Position numbers and translations under genes: made by a program. Shown in pieces: positions 1-11,130 of a stretch of 64,000 nt of DNA. The stretch comes from Pholiota molesta (taxonomy: Eukaryota; Basidiomycota; Agaricomycetes; Agaricales; Strophariaceae): assembly GCA_014925825.1 (NCBI GenBank), contig JACGCK010000073.1:124001-188000 (forward strand). Direction: 5' to 3'. Under the pieces are notes generated by a model that searched no databases, was not told the DNA's origin, and saw nothing but the letters and a program-made list of their open reading frames with translations. Position 1 is the first letter of the stretch. Each line of letters starts with the position of its first letter.

Positions 1-1600
1 ACGCTCATCGATTACTTCGAGGCTAATGGTGCACGCAAGTGCAACAGTGGAGAAAATCCGTAAGCGACGAGTAAATATACAAACACAATAAACTTATCTC
101 TCTTTTCAGGGCCGAGTATATGCTCGATGTCATTGGAGCAGGTGCAACTGCAATCAGCGATCGCGATTGGCACGAAGTGTGGATCAACTCGAAGGAATCA
201 AAGGCTGTAGAGATCGCCCTTGAAGAAATCCATACCGAAGGACGAAAGCGCCCTCCGGTCCACGCCACAATCCAATCCGCATTTGCCACTCCGTGGCCTT
301 ATCAATTGCAAGTGTTGCTCAAGCGTCAGCATTTAACTTATTGGCGGAATCCCACCTATCTATTCTCGAAATTGACCTTGAACATCATCGGAGGACTATT
401 CATCGGTTTTACTTTCTTCAAGGCGAAGGACACTATTCAGGGTACTCAGAACAAACTCTTTGTAGTTACACCTTTTGAATTGCTTCTTCTGCCTACTGAA
501 AATCTGTCTAGGCTATATTTATGGGTACGATATTGGTAAGGATGCCATTCTTTCATGCGTAACAAAAGCTAAACCATCACAGAGCGCTCCTTTGGGACAG
601 CAATTGCATGTCCAATATATCAGCGTGAGTCCGGTTTCATGTGTCGAAGTATATTTATTCTGATCAAATCATCGAAGATGCGTAACATTTATGAGATCCG
701 AGAGCGATCCAGTAGGATGTACCATTGGTCGGCATTGACCACCGCGCAGGTAGCCATGGAGCTTCCGTGGAATATCTTGGGGTCGACTCTCTTTTTCTTG
801 TGTTGGTACTGGACAGTCGGCTTTGAAAGTTCTCGGGGAGGCTTCACATACCTCATGTTTGGGGTTTGCTTCCCTATCTACTATACCACCATCGCGTTGG
901 CTGTGGCGTCCATGAGCCCTACAGCTGAGATTGCTGGCCTGATGTTCTCTTTCTTGTTCTCCTTTGTGCTAACATTGTAAGTTTTGTCAGATTTCTAAAC
1001 CATCCACTAATTGACGTCAAATCTTAGCGACGGTGTCTTGCAACCTTATCGCGAACTAGGATGGTGGCAGTGGATGTATCATCTTTCCCCTTACACCTAT
1101 CTTATCCAAGCTTTGCTGGGTCAAGGTATGTGGCCTACATTCGGGTGGAAAAAGGAATTAATATCTCCATAGTTATCGGTCGTCAGCCCATCAATTGCGC
1201 CGACAAAGAACTTGTTACCTTGGAGCCTCCCTCTGGTCAGACCTGCGGTGGATATATGGCTCAATATATCACAAACAGAGGAGGTTATCTCACGAACTCG
1301 GATGCAACATCACATTGTCGTTTCTGTTCCAGCAGGACGACAGACCAGTGGATGGGGCCATCATTCAACATTTTCTACGATCATCACTGGCGCGATTTTG
1401 GCTTTTTTTGCGCGTACATTATATTCAATGTGAGTTATCTTCGTATTATTCGCTTGATTGTCATTTTTCATGGACGTTGGTGTTAGATCTGTGCGGTTTA
1501 CCTGTTCACATATCTCGTTCGAGTGCGGTCACACAAGCACATCGCAATGGTCTCGAAGAAGTTGACCGCTGTAGTAGGCAAACTGAAACATTCGAAATGA
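1..1600 (+). CDS. PDR-type ABC transporter, C-terminal part (5' end outside window)
   Basis: This is the 3' end of a full-size pleiotropic-drug-resistance (ABCG) transporter, a plasma-membrane ATP-driven efflux pump. The first exon (1-59) joins after an intron (60-109) to give the NPAEYMLDVIGAGA segment that follows the second nucleotide-binding domain in PDR proteins. The rest is the second transmembrane domain: a YWRNPTY motif before the first helix, hydrophobic helices, then an extracellular Cys-containing loop around 1240-1330. It ends with a helix and a basic tail, stop at 1598-1600. At least four introns interrupt it. The nucleotide-binding domains lie upstream of the window, so substrate class cannot be judged. 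Family is certain; exact exon edges in the last third are approximate. Confidence 0.85.
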
Positions 1601-2021
1601 TCCTCTTTTCGACCATTATGGTTTAATTCATCTTAAGAGACCTGTAATTTTTTTAGCATCTAGCGTCGCTTCTAGATCTAGTGCCCATATTAATTGTACC
1701 AACACCTCATTTTACAAATTAACACCATCCGCATTTACTTACGCACTTGGACGATCAGTTTATAGGAGGTTTGTAAAATGAATTTAATTATGTGTGAAAG
1801 ATTGCGTTTTTCAGACGAATGGAACACTCTAAATACAGGATAGTTCATGCAAATGCAGCTTGCGTCTCAGGCTGCTCGCCAGCATGGCCCAAACCATAAT
1901 TTTCACCCTTCACAAACGCCCGCGTGCATTGAGCCATCGTCACAGATCTATCCCAAAAGAAGCACATCAGTGAACCCATGCAAAAAAAGCTTCACAAAAC
2001 GAAAGCAGGAAACAACAACAC
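1601..2021. other. Convergent intergenic region
   Basis: This 0.4 kb stretch separates the 3' ends of the ABC transporter and the complex I gene. It is AT-rich near 1640-1830. I see no gene or RNA in it. Confidence 0.6.
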
Positions 2022-4793
2022 TCACGCTCTTGATATGGGGTCTGTTTGGTAGAAGTTCGCGATGGGTTTCCGGATGGGCGCGCCGACAGCCTTGGCGCCG
2101 GCCGTTTGGCTGGCGAGCGTTTTCAGACCGGCCAACGCGACGTCGATGGAGGTGGGCTCGGTAACATCATATCGGACCAATGTGGGTGAGATCTCCCACA
2201 TCCGGTCGCGTAGCTCCAGGACATCGTCGTATGGCAGAGGAGCACCGATGACTTCAGACAGAGCACTGTATCATGATACAGAAAAAATAAATAAAGACGA
2301 AGGTCAGCACGACAAACCTCCATATATATATCAACACATAAAGCAGTTCCTTACCGAATAATCTTCCAATCTTCCCTCGCAGCACCAGGCGCCGACACCG
2401 CCGCGCGGCCCATCTGCGAGCGGCCCTCGGTGTTCACCCACGTCGTGCCCTTCTCTGTGTATGCGAGTGCAGGGAGACACACGTCCGCGAGCTGCGCGCC
2501 AAGGTCACCGTGGTGGCCCTGGTACACGACGAACGCGTCGCTGGGGATCGATTTGGGGTCGACCTCGTCCGCGTTCAGGAGGTAGACGAACTTGGGCTTC
2601 GTCTTCGCGGCGCGCGCCGAGGGCACAAAGCCGACGTCGTATGCTGCGGGCGGGAAGCCACCTAAAGGGTGCAATGCAATCGCTTGTGCTCAGTGGGAGA
2701 AAATAAGGCAGAATAAATCAGTACATACCCGTTGGAGGACGCTGAACCCGTTCCATGTAGGGGTACCAGCCTGTCCTTGTTTTTCTCCACGGACTTGGCG
2801 AGGTCGTTGTACATAGCCTTGCCATCGGGATGCTCAGCCAGCGCGCTTCCGACAATGATCAGCGGGTGCTTCGCTTTCTTGAACTTCTCGGCAAAAGGCC
2901 CTTGCCCGCAACGAAGTCGCTGAGGGCCTTCGCCTGGTCACCGAGGTATTCGTATCCGTAAGCGGTATCCGCCCGTTCGCCGATGAGAGCAATTTCGACC
3001 GGGGTGTGCAGCCAGCTCTTGCGGATGCGCGAGTTCATGACGGCGGCTTCGTGGCGTGGGTTGGTGCCCACGAGCAGGATAGCGTCGGCCGTCTCTACAC
3101 CAGGGATGGTAGCGTTGAACAGGTAGTTAGAGCGCACGTCGACGCCGTGGATAGGGGGTTGATTTCCTCCGGGTTGGTCAAGAGCGAGGTTATCCGAGCC
3201 GAGACGGTTGAAAAGATCCTTGAGCGCGACCATCGTCTCCGTGTCCGCGAGATGGCCAGCAATGGCCTGAATTTCGTCGTCCTTGGCACCAGACGCCGCG
3301 AGGCCTTCAGAAACGGCGGCAAGGGCGTCTTCCCAGGTGGCGGCCACGAAGCGATCGCCTTGCTTCACCAGCGGCGTTGTCAGACGCTGGAACCGGAGGC
3401 CGTCGTACGCATAACGCGTCTTATCACTGATCCATTCCTCATTTACATCGTCGTTCGTCTTCGGCTGAATGCGCATGACCTGCACGCCCCGCGAGTCGAT
3501 ACGGATATTCGAGCCAACCGCGTCCATGACATCTATCGACTCTGTGTTCTTCAGCTCCCACGGCCGCGCATGGAAGGCGTACGGTTTGCTTGTCAGCGCG
3601 CCGACGGGGCACAAGTCGACGATGTTGCCCGACATCTCAGAGTCCATCGTCTTCTCCACGTATGTGCCGATCTGCATGTCATTACCACGGCCGGTCGTTC
3701 CGAGCTCCTCGATGCCTGCGACTTCATTGGCGAACCGCACACAACGCGTGCACTGAATGCAGCGGTTCATTGACGTCTTGACGAGCGGGCCCATGTCCTT
3801 GTTCTCTACCGCACGCTTGCCCGTAATTTCGTGAAAACGCGTTCGATCGGAACCGTAGCGCATAGATTGATCTTGTAAGTCGCATTCGCCACCTTGGTCG
3901 CAAATAGGACAGTCTAAGGGATGATTGGCAAGCAGGAATTCCATGACACCTTCTCTGTAGTGATAAAAGTTGGGTCAATATGAGTATGCACAGATAGAAC
4001 CAGAAGAGGTCAAGATATTTCGCCAGAGCGTTGTAATGAATTGCCAGAGATCGCGTGTGAATGTGACTAACATACCTTGCTTCATGTACCAGAGGAGTAT
4101 TAGTGAAAACTTTCGATCCAGGCATAGCAGGCATAGCACTTTGCCAGCGTTATTAGCCGAGTAGACCACAATTCACAGTTCAAGTTGACATACCATGAGG
4201 CAACAGGCTTTGGAGAGCGTTCAACTTCTACTAAACACATTCTGTTAAGAAGACATTGAGCTATAAACCAGCGCTTTCATTCCGCTAAGTGTGCTCACCG
4301 ACAGTTACCAGCGATAGCTAGCCTAAGAGTGCAGTTGCAACAGTTCGTTAACATATTGTAGAACATGTATCAAAGGGGAAGCTGACCTATCATGATAACA
4401 GAACCTGTATATAATATTAGCATCAAGTGTAAGATAGGTCGAACAGATGACGCACCTAGGTATTGTTGCACCAGCAGCTTCGCAAGCCTGAATCAACGCA
4501 GAACCTGTTCAAAGACACGTCGATATGGCACAGTGGGCGTTACGAATCCAACCGAACGCACCCTGGGGAACAGTCACTTCCTTCCCGTCCACCGTTAGGG
4601 TAATGTCCGCTGCTCGACTGGAAGTTGATGACAGAGACCTGCGAGCTAGATGTTGAAGATATAGTCAACCCTCCAGCATGCTGTCCAATTTCCGGAGACA
4701 CGAACAGTTCTGAGGACCATGCGTGGAACAGACAACCTTCCCGAGTAATCCCGTCGATGTGGGTCGCGACACGGTGGATACGAGGCGCAACAT
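2022..4793 (-). CDS. NADH:ubiquinone oxidoreductase 75-kDa Fe-S subunit (NDUFS1), frameshifted in this sequence
   Basis: This is the large Fe-S subunit of the mitochondrial complex I N-module, which passes electrons from NADH through its clusters. The chosen start at 4793 opens a short Arg/Ser-rich presequence ([11 protein letters not shown]). Several short exons then give the 2Fe-2S domain: [34 protein letters not shown]. The largest exon (3954 down to about 2900) has [15 protein letters not shown] and CIQCTRC cluster ligands and the molybdopterin-oxidoreductase-like domain. Reading frame breaks at 2899-2901, where adding one G restores GKGPFAEKF and continues to the stop at 2022. Two more introns follow (about 2726-2662 and 2355-2273). 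The first intron after the presequence is not well fixed. The gene is single and otherwise intact, so the break is probably a sequencing error. Confidence 0.93.
2899..2901 (-). other. One-base frameshift in a G homopolymer of the complex I gene
   Basis: On the minus strand the run reads AAGGGCCT; the frame upstream is GKGLLPRSS and stops soon after. One more G gives GKGPFAEKF followed by a conserved [18 protein letters not shown] segment. Both sides match the family, so a single base appears to be missing here. Confidence 0.85.
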
Positions 4794-5257
4794 GGCAGCA
4801 CCGCAAATGAGTTGTATCAGAGGATATCAGGGGCGGCAAGCCCGCAGAGTCGTGGAAGGGGATGAATAAAAAGAAAAGAGATGCCGCTCACTGTCTCGCT
4901 CAGCGACCAACCACGTCGTTCCAATTTCCCACCTTTCCCCCATTTTCACGCGGAGTTTCAATCCACATCATCCTTACTCATGTCTCAACTCGGAGCTACG
5001 CCTCTCTCTGGCAAACCTGCGTCTTGGATCCCCGCGTTAAATGAACGTATGCAGATCTTCAGAAATTGGAACCTATATACTCCGACATGATCCTGGCACC
5101 GCGTTCGCTTCTCTAGGGAGACTGATCCAGGACCTCGATCTGTGCTCTTGCAAATTCTCAGCAAATTCTCAGGATGCCAGGGGCTCTGTTTCTTGGTTTC
5201 TCCGATATTGCCCAACCAAGACGTTCGTTCCTCACGTCTCATTGGCAAGGTCGCATT
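4794..5257. other. 5' region of the complex I gene and 3' flank of the MFS fragment
   Basis: This holds the promoter of the minus-strand complex I gene, including a pyrimidine-rich block around 4905-4955. No gene was recognised between 4860 and 5257. Confidence 0.5.
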
Positions 5258-5830
5258 CTAAAAAGATCTCGCATTCGAATTCCATAATGCTGCAGCAGCT
5301 TTAGAGACCGTAATCTTTCCTCTGCCTATGATCAAAGCAGCCAAGCTTGCCGCTCCGCATCCTGCAACTGCGATCAAGAACATGCGATCAATGGCTGCAG
5401 AATAGGCATCTTTGACGGGCATCTTTTCCGTCGCAGGCAAACCAGAAATGGCTTCGATATTGGACAATACCGCATTCTTCACGTCTGCAGACATGTCGGG
5501 AGCGTGGATTCCGAGCTGGATCCTTAACTGTGAGGAGAAGATACCTCCGGCAATTCTGTCCGACGCGGTCATTAGCCTTGCTCAAAGGGGAATAGAAGTA
5601 AAAGTCATACGATAGGATAGGCCTATGGCGGCGCCCTCGATTTGCATGAAAGTCACCAGAGATGTGGCTTGGGGAACGAGTGCCTCATTATCTGCATATT
5701 CAGCTTTCGCGATTATAACCTGGAAATATGTTCGCGCAATCGACTTAGTAGAGCTGGTTCAACGACGCTCACAGCATTTTGTAGGACCGCGCCTAATCCC
5801 GCTCCTGCCAATATTTGACACTGTAGTTTC
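5258..5830 (-). pseudogene. C-terminal fragment of an MFS drug:H+ antiporter-type transporter
   Basis: The minus strand encodes the last part of a fungal 14-helix MFS efflux transporter: a QILAGAGLGAVLQNA helix, a clean intron, then AEYADNEALVPQATSLVTF, and after a further gap AGGIFSSQLRIQLG, AISGLPATEKMPV and the terminal helix FLIAVAGCGAASLAALI, stop at 5258. The two last exons do not join in frame with any GT-AG pair I could find (donor near 5608, acceptor near 5556), so there is a frame problem. Nothing upstream of about 5830 looks like the N-terminal two thirds of such a protein; the DNA turns AT-rich. I therefore call a truncated, probably dead, fragment. A badly spliced but complete gene is unlikely. 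Confidence 0.65.
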
Positions 5831-8570
5831 AATGACCCCCGTATCGTTCATGGTCCATCGATTCAAAAAATTAAAACCGAGATTTACTTATCTTATTATT
5901 TTTTCGTGGACAATATTTTTTCGTGGACAACCGGTATTATGGGATGAGCCACGTATAGGCAGTTCAAATCTTGTGAAAGACTCAGCCTGTGGAAATGTTT
6001 GAACTTGAATGTGTTCCTCAGGCTGCAGTCAAAAATTTTTCTACATTTCTCAAGGTGTTGAATTAACTTGAAATAGTAGCTACAAGGTCCTGTACATGCC
6101 CAGAAGCATTTTGTAGACGCCCAAATTTGGCCGCCTCATGTCAAGCGCCTAATAAGCGGTCGATCTTGTAAGGCGCTGGTGATTGGTCTATTTTTAAACT
6201 CTGGCATATCCTCGCACAATGACAACGAGATGGGCCAATGTACATATCATATCCGTCGTCCCATGCATATATCAAGCTACCGGGAGTATTCAAGCCATGC
6301 GGCATTTATAAATGTACACTATCGCCTGATGTGTATGGCAAGTTCATGGCTCGTGTTACATACATCATGTATCAGCGCGACGAATTTCAGCCTCGAACAA
6401 GTCGAGATCACAAAACAGTATTCTATACATAGTAACCATTTATATGCAGTACACAATTTAAGGCTTTCCACTGGCTTTAAATATCGAAAGAGAAATAAAT
6501 AAGCACAACAAGTTTGACGCAATTGACAAAACTAATTTTGACGAGGCGGCCCATGATGCTTGGGTTGACCACCTTGCGACAACAGAATGACTTCCTCCGA
6601 TAAGAAATTCGATATCAGTGTATGAATGAGAGACGAGGGCGAGGTGCTGTAATCCAGTTGTGGGTCATCAACTTGGTGACCTCGCGTCGAAAACGGCAAA
6701 GCTTTCGCTTGATCAACTTCGAGCAGTGCGTCAGCGAGGCGCACACTTGTTTTTGTAGAATAATCACTCACCTTAAGCTTTCGACGCCAAACTACGATGT
6801 GTTCATTTGGAGTATCAAAGCGCACCCTCATGGACTCGTACCCATATGGCTCAGAGTAGATCGTCCCTTTGTTTACGTTTGCCACATGAGTTGACCGGCT
6901 GAATTTCTTATACTTGTCGGATTGGAAGTCTGTTGTAAACTGGGGAACAGAAGAGAAAGCACGATCGAAGATCTAAGAAGAATGCAGTGTTATAATTTGT
7001 CTCAGACTGAGAAGGATTGAACTACTGACGGGAGACCAAGGCTTCACTTGGGACAATGAGCCAGGAGGCGACGACAAGACTGAAGCTGGTAGAGGATAAT
7101 ATATTCCCCGTCTACCATCTATGTCTTCGTCATCCAGATACTATCCACCAAAGAAACGATCAACATCGGTCGCGATTCTTGGTGATTTTACAACAGCCGT
7201 ACCTCATTGGCGTATATGTAACTGGCTGGTCCGCTATATGGATGACTCATTTTGAATGCGATGTTTGCAGGAATTGAAAGACGATGGTAAATTTCCAGTT
7301 CCCAGCCGCGGAAAGAGAATATAAGGCCAAGAATCAGATGGGTAGATGTGTCGACAAATATTTCGAGCGAGGTCGAAGAATCCCGAGAAAAAGAGTCCAA
7401 AGAAACAGGGCAATTCGAAGTAGAGGCTTAAACAATGAACATAGGGATTGGTGGGACTTGCCACGACGAAGATGCACGAGTTACTCTGCAAGGAATGAAG
7501 CTGTGAGGACAGATGTAGTGGACGGACGCTAGAATGAGGCCCTGCGAAATCACCAGGCATTCGCAGACATCGAAATCAAATCGAAATAGCCCGGCCTCAG
7601 GTCAAGACTTCGTCTAGATTCCCAGAGCATTCGCAGTTCTCATCAATCTATCAATAGCGCCTAGTATCCTGTACTCCAAGAATCCCACATGATTGCACCC
7701 AGAAGGATGATGTATCATTTGAGCACCTTCTTTTGTGACATTGCCGAGTTTGTTGATGGATATTCTCTGCACATTCATCATCAGGTGAATGCTGGTGCTT
7801 CGCAAGTGCTTCTTTCGCGTTTCATGGGAAGCGGAGAGAAGCAGAGAATAGCCAATAAGCAGTAGTAGTAAAGGGCGAGAGTCGACATTTACCTAATCCC
7901 GTAGGAAGAGATAACACGAATATAGGCTGGCTGCAGGAAATTATAGACCATATGAGAGCAAAATGTATGTGAATGAGCCCAAAATGAGCCTGCATCATGA
8001 CTAGATTGTCGATATTCGTTCCAATCCCAGTCCCCCATGAAGAGGTGGAAATTTGAATGGGAGGGTGACGTCGCTTGCTGAATAACTTGAATTTTCCCAA
8101 CCATTCAAATTCATCAAAACGGACGTACTAGAAGTAGGTTGTTGGTTGAAAACTGGGGCAGTCGGGAGACACCAAAACAGATACCGGGATTCCTGATTCA
8201 ATCCTCTTAAGTATTGTCACATGTCGCAGATCATGTATGCAACCGAAGCGGCTATTAATCATGATGCAGTGATGTCAATGGGCGCTTAGCGGTTAGCACT
8301 AGTCTCCCGAAGGCAGACTCCAGTGGAAAGCAATTGATGATTTAGATATATGATCAATCAGTCGATGATAGTCCCGAAACTGCGTTGGTAATCATGAGGG
8401 TTCAGTTGAAAAATTGTGTCGTTATATGTGAATTCAACGTTCATAGTTAAATATCAATTCTAATTAGCAAGAAAAAATCGCTTGATCGTCAATAAATAAC
8501 AGAAACAGATATCACCGCTCCGCCCCAAAAAATATCACTACACCAAGAGAGTGACAGTACCACAGAGCGC
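5831..8570. other. Gene-poor stretch with only coding-like shards
   Basis: About 2.7 kb without a gene I can support. A minus-strand open frame at 6532-6885, with possible upstream exons to about 7000 and hydrophobic reading around 7230-7560, has some look of a multi-exon membrane protein, but no family motif emerges and stops interrupt it. The 7600-8200 minus-strand frames are equally anonymous. A 17-base direct repeat lies at 5898-5930. This may be a decayed gene or a lineage-specific one. Confidence 0.35.
5898..5930. repeat. Two-copy 17-base tandem repeat
   Basis: The unit ATTTTTTCGTGGACAAT occurs twice head to tail (5898-5914 and 5915-5930, the second nearly complete). It sits just beyond the truncated end of the MFS fragment. 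No function is apparent. Confidence 0.7.
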
Positions 8571-10019
8571 TCAACATCCCTTTGGAGTCACCGGGGGGTT
8601 GAGGCCGCTGGGTGGCTGCAGAGCACCGTCATACACGGTGCATTTCTGCAACGCATGCGATCCCCATGCTTCGACAACCTTCGGCAAGACAGTACGGCCG
8701 TTGACCACAAGCTTGGTGTTGGGAACAGGATATCTACCGGATGGAGCGCTATTGAACGGTCCCGGGTACGAGACATTGAGGAAGACCTGGTTCAAGTCTT
8801 TGACCGTGCGGATCACGTCATGAGTGTGCTTTGCGACGAGGCTGAAAACATTGGCGCCAACGTCGTAGCGCCCGAGCGTGTGAAGACCCCAGTTGGCCTC
8901 AATGGTGGCGATTTCGGAATAATGGGTATAGAACGTGGCGTCCTTCGTCCCAACAAGCTCCTTTGGCACTGCAGTCCCGAGAAGGACACTGTCGACTCGG
9001 TTATGAGGATCGGTAGTTTCGTTCTCATCAAACGCTGTGTTGAAGGGCACTTAGTTTGTGATCGTGAATAAAGATGGAGAGATGACTTGCTCAAGAGGAT
9101 CAAGGTCTTTTCGGCGTTGAAGCGAGAGTCTTTCAACAAGGGAGTCAACCAATTTCTAGCCCAGGCTGAGGCAAAGGTGATGTTGGTATCGTGCCCATCA
9201 TTAGCTAGGATACGTATCAATTACTCGCAGATTCAAGGTATAGATTTGAATGATGCGCACTCATATTTGGTGTGATGAACATCCATTGAGGAAGGGCATC
9301 TTTAGCGAGATCCTGTTCGAACAGCGTAAAGTTCTTGATCTGGTTTGCGCGTGAAGAGACGTTGGCGACCGAATCGAAGATAATCAACGGGCTAAACAAT
9401 CAATTAGCGATTGCTCCCATAAAGCACACTTTCATAACGCACTTGTGTTTTCGAACGTAGTCATTGGCCCCGTTTGGAGCCTGCTGCTGGAAGCCTTGGA
9501 AGCCAGTCACCGGCATATGCTCCTGATATTCACCCCAGGAAATTCCTTTTTCCTCGAGAAGGTCGACCACTGAAGATATATTCGCAGGAACGCGGTTCAG
9601 ATTATCGTTGTTCATTCCGAAGTAGTCTCCACCGACAGAGGAGACGTAGTTGGGTTCCGAGGGGTGAGTTACAGCGAAGTAGTTCGTAAATTGGATTCCT
9701 TGCTTCGTCAGCTCCGCAAAATTCGCTATAAATTGAAATCGTGGTTAACAAATGTTTCTAAGCGTTTGTACTGAGCATCCTTGACTCACGATCTGCGGAT
9801 GCTGAGGCGAAATTGATGTTTTCCAGCCATATCGTAATGAATCGATCAAAAACAACACCAGGGACTACTGGCCTTCTTCAAAAGAGAGAAATTTAGCTGG
9901 GATGAATTCTGAAAGGTAAGAGCGAAAACGTACTTCTTGACCGGGCTCAGTTTGTGCTCAACGATGCTGGATTCAGCCCCGCAGATAAGAGCAATGCAAA
10001 TCAAGGAAGACAAGAGCAT
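8571..10019 (-). CDS. Secreted acid phosphatase (phosphoesterase family PF04185)
   Basis: This predicts a secreted phosphatase that releases phosphate from organic esters outside the cell. The start at 10019 opens a signal peptide (MLLSSLICIALICGAESS). The mature part has the family landmarks: VVFDRFITIWLENI, DYFGMNNDNLNRVP, ISSVVDLLEEKGISW, WGEYQEHMP, ARNWLTPLL and LILLTFDENET with the acidic metal-binding residues. A C-terminal extension ends at the stop 8573-8571. There are several short introns; the one at 9090-9035 uses a GC donor (gcaagt), which is needed to make the TFDENET motif continuous. Upstream are three AACGTG elements (CACGTT on the gene strand) at 10157, 10219 and 10515, which could bind a Pho4-like factor. 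Family assignment is firm; substrate is inferred. Confidence 0.9.
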
Positions 10020-10784
10020 TCCGAACGGCCGAATGTCTGTTTCTGCAAGATGTCACGTAAGCGACGACGAGCCTACGGGGGGATCGTTGAGGTCCACCTA
10101 TCGAGGTTTATATATCGAAGAAGTAGATGCGTAATATGGCCCCTTTGTTGGCGACGAACGTGCACTAGCTCAGCTAACCAGATCTAACCCTATTTGATCT
10201 CGGCGAGAATGACGATTGAACGTGCTCCGAGGGATAAGTATGACCTCGCGGTCGCAGGTATCGATTCGAATAGTAACACCAAGGGCATACATAGTAAACG
10301 GATGTCAATGGGGATTCAAACCAGGTATGAATAGAACACCGTTTGCTTTGTGCGGGTCCACCAGGTGAATGCGGGCCGATCTTGACAGTGTACCATGTGA
10401 AGCCATGTCACTAGGCATTGTTCGTTGAGTACTTTTTGAGTACTTTTTCCAAGTAGTATTCAATGGAATGCTAGTAGAAGCACGGATTGGCAGTATAGCC
10501 TCTCACGTCAATCGAACGTGTTCTGTGTTTTTCTGCTGGTTTAAAAGATGGGTTGCTCACAAGTTGCTCAAGTCATCTATTTAGACAGAGATTTTCGCAC
10601 AAGACAGATGCTAGATAACTATTAAATAATATGAATGCACCGCGCAGATGTGAAGGTCCGAAAGATCAGGATAGGTAAAGATAAACTAAGTATCGTCCCA
10701 GGGACTCAAAATAGATAACCAACGACCAAGAAAAAGTGGACGTAACCTCGCTATAATGAGAGCTAGGTTAGTCCATGTTACAAC
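10020..10784. other. Acid phosphatase promoter region and tRNA upstream flank
   Basis: No gene is seen. AACGTG hexamers lie at 10157-10162, 10219-10224 and 10515-10520, the first two within 210 bases of the phosphatase start. A GAGTACTTTTT direct repeat lies around 10427-10449. Confidence 0.5.
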
Positions 10785-10865
10785 GGGCACTTGGCACAGT
10801 GGTAGCGCGCTTGCTTCGCATTGGGTGTTTGCATGAGGTCGTGAGTTCAATCCTCACAGTGTCCA
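10785..10865 (+). tRNA. tRNA-Ala(CGC) with intron
   Basis: The acceptor stem GGGCACT pairs with AGTGTCC (one G-U). The T arm is GTGAG-TTCAATC-CTCAC. The anticodon arm CTTGC-TTCGCA is split after the base following the anticodon by a short intron, and resumes with GCATG (one mismatch in the stem). The anticodon reads CGC. A run of ten T follows directly, a typical RNA polymerase III terminator. A and B boxes (TGGCACAGTGG and GTTCAATCC) are recognisable. Confidence 0.9.
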
Positions 10866-10866
10866 C

Positions 10867-10877
10867 TTTTTTTTTCT
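10867..10877 (+). terminator. RNA polymerase III T-tract terminator
   Basis: An uninterrupted T run immediately follows the tRNA discriminator and CA. Confidence 0.75.
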
Positions 10878-11130
10878 CCTTTCCTCCGAAGTCGATTCCC
10901 CAAACGTCTCCCCGGTCCCGTGCGCACTCGCATTTCCGTCACACGTTCTTGCAACCTCACCATCACCGCCGTGCCACCGTCCCTACCTCGCCCATCCCCG
11001 ACACAGCATCGCCCTGCATGCGCAAAACCGACGCCAGCCGCCGTCCTTTCAAGCCGCAAAAGCTTGGAGTAAAACGTGGTATATATCTTGTGGTATGTAT
11101 ATTTCTTCAGACACAAAAGATATACTACTT

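Noticed and set aside
6532..6885. Single-exon gene on the minus strand
   Set aside because: No family motif and no clear splice partners or promoter; listed only as part of the gene-poor stretch.
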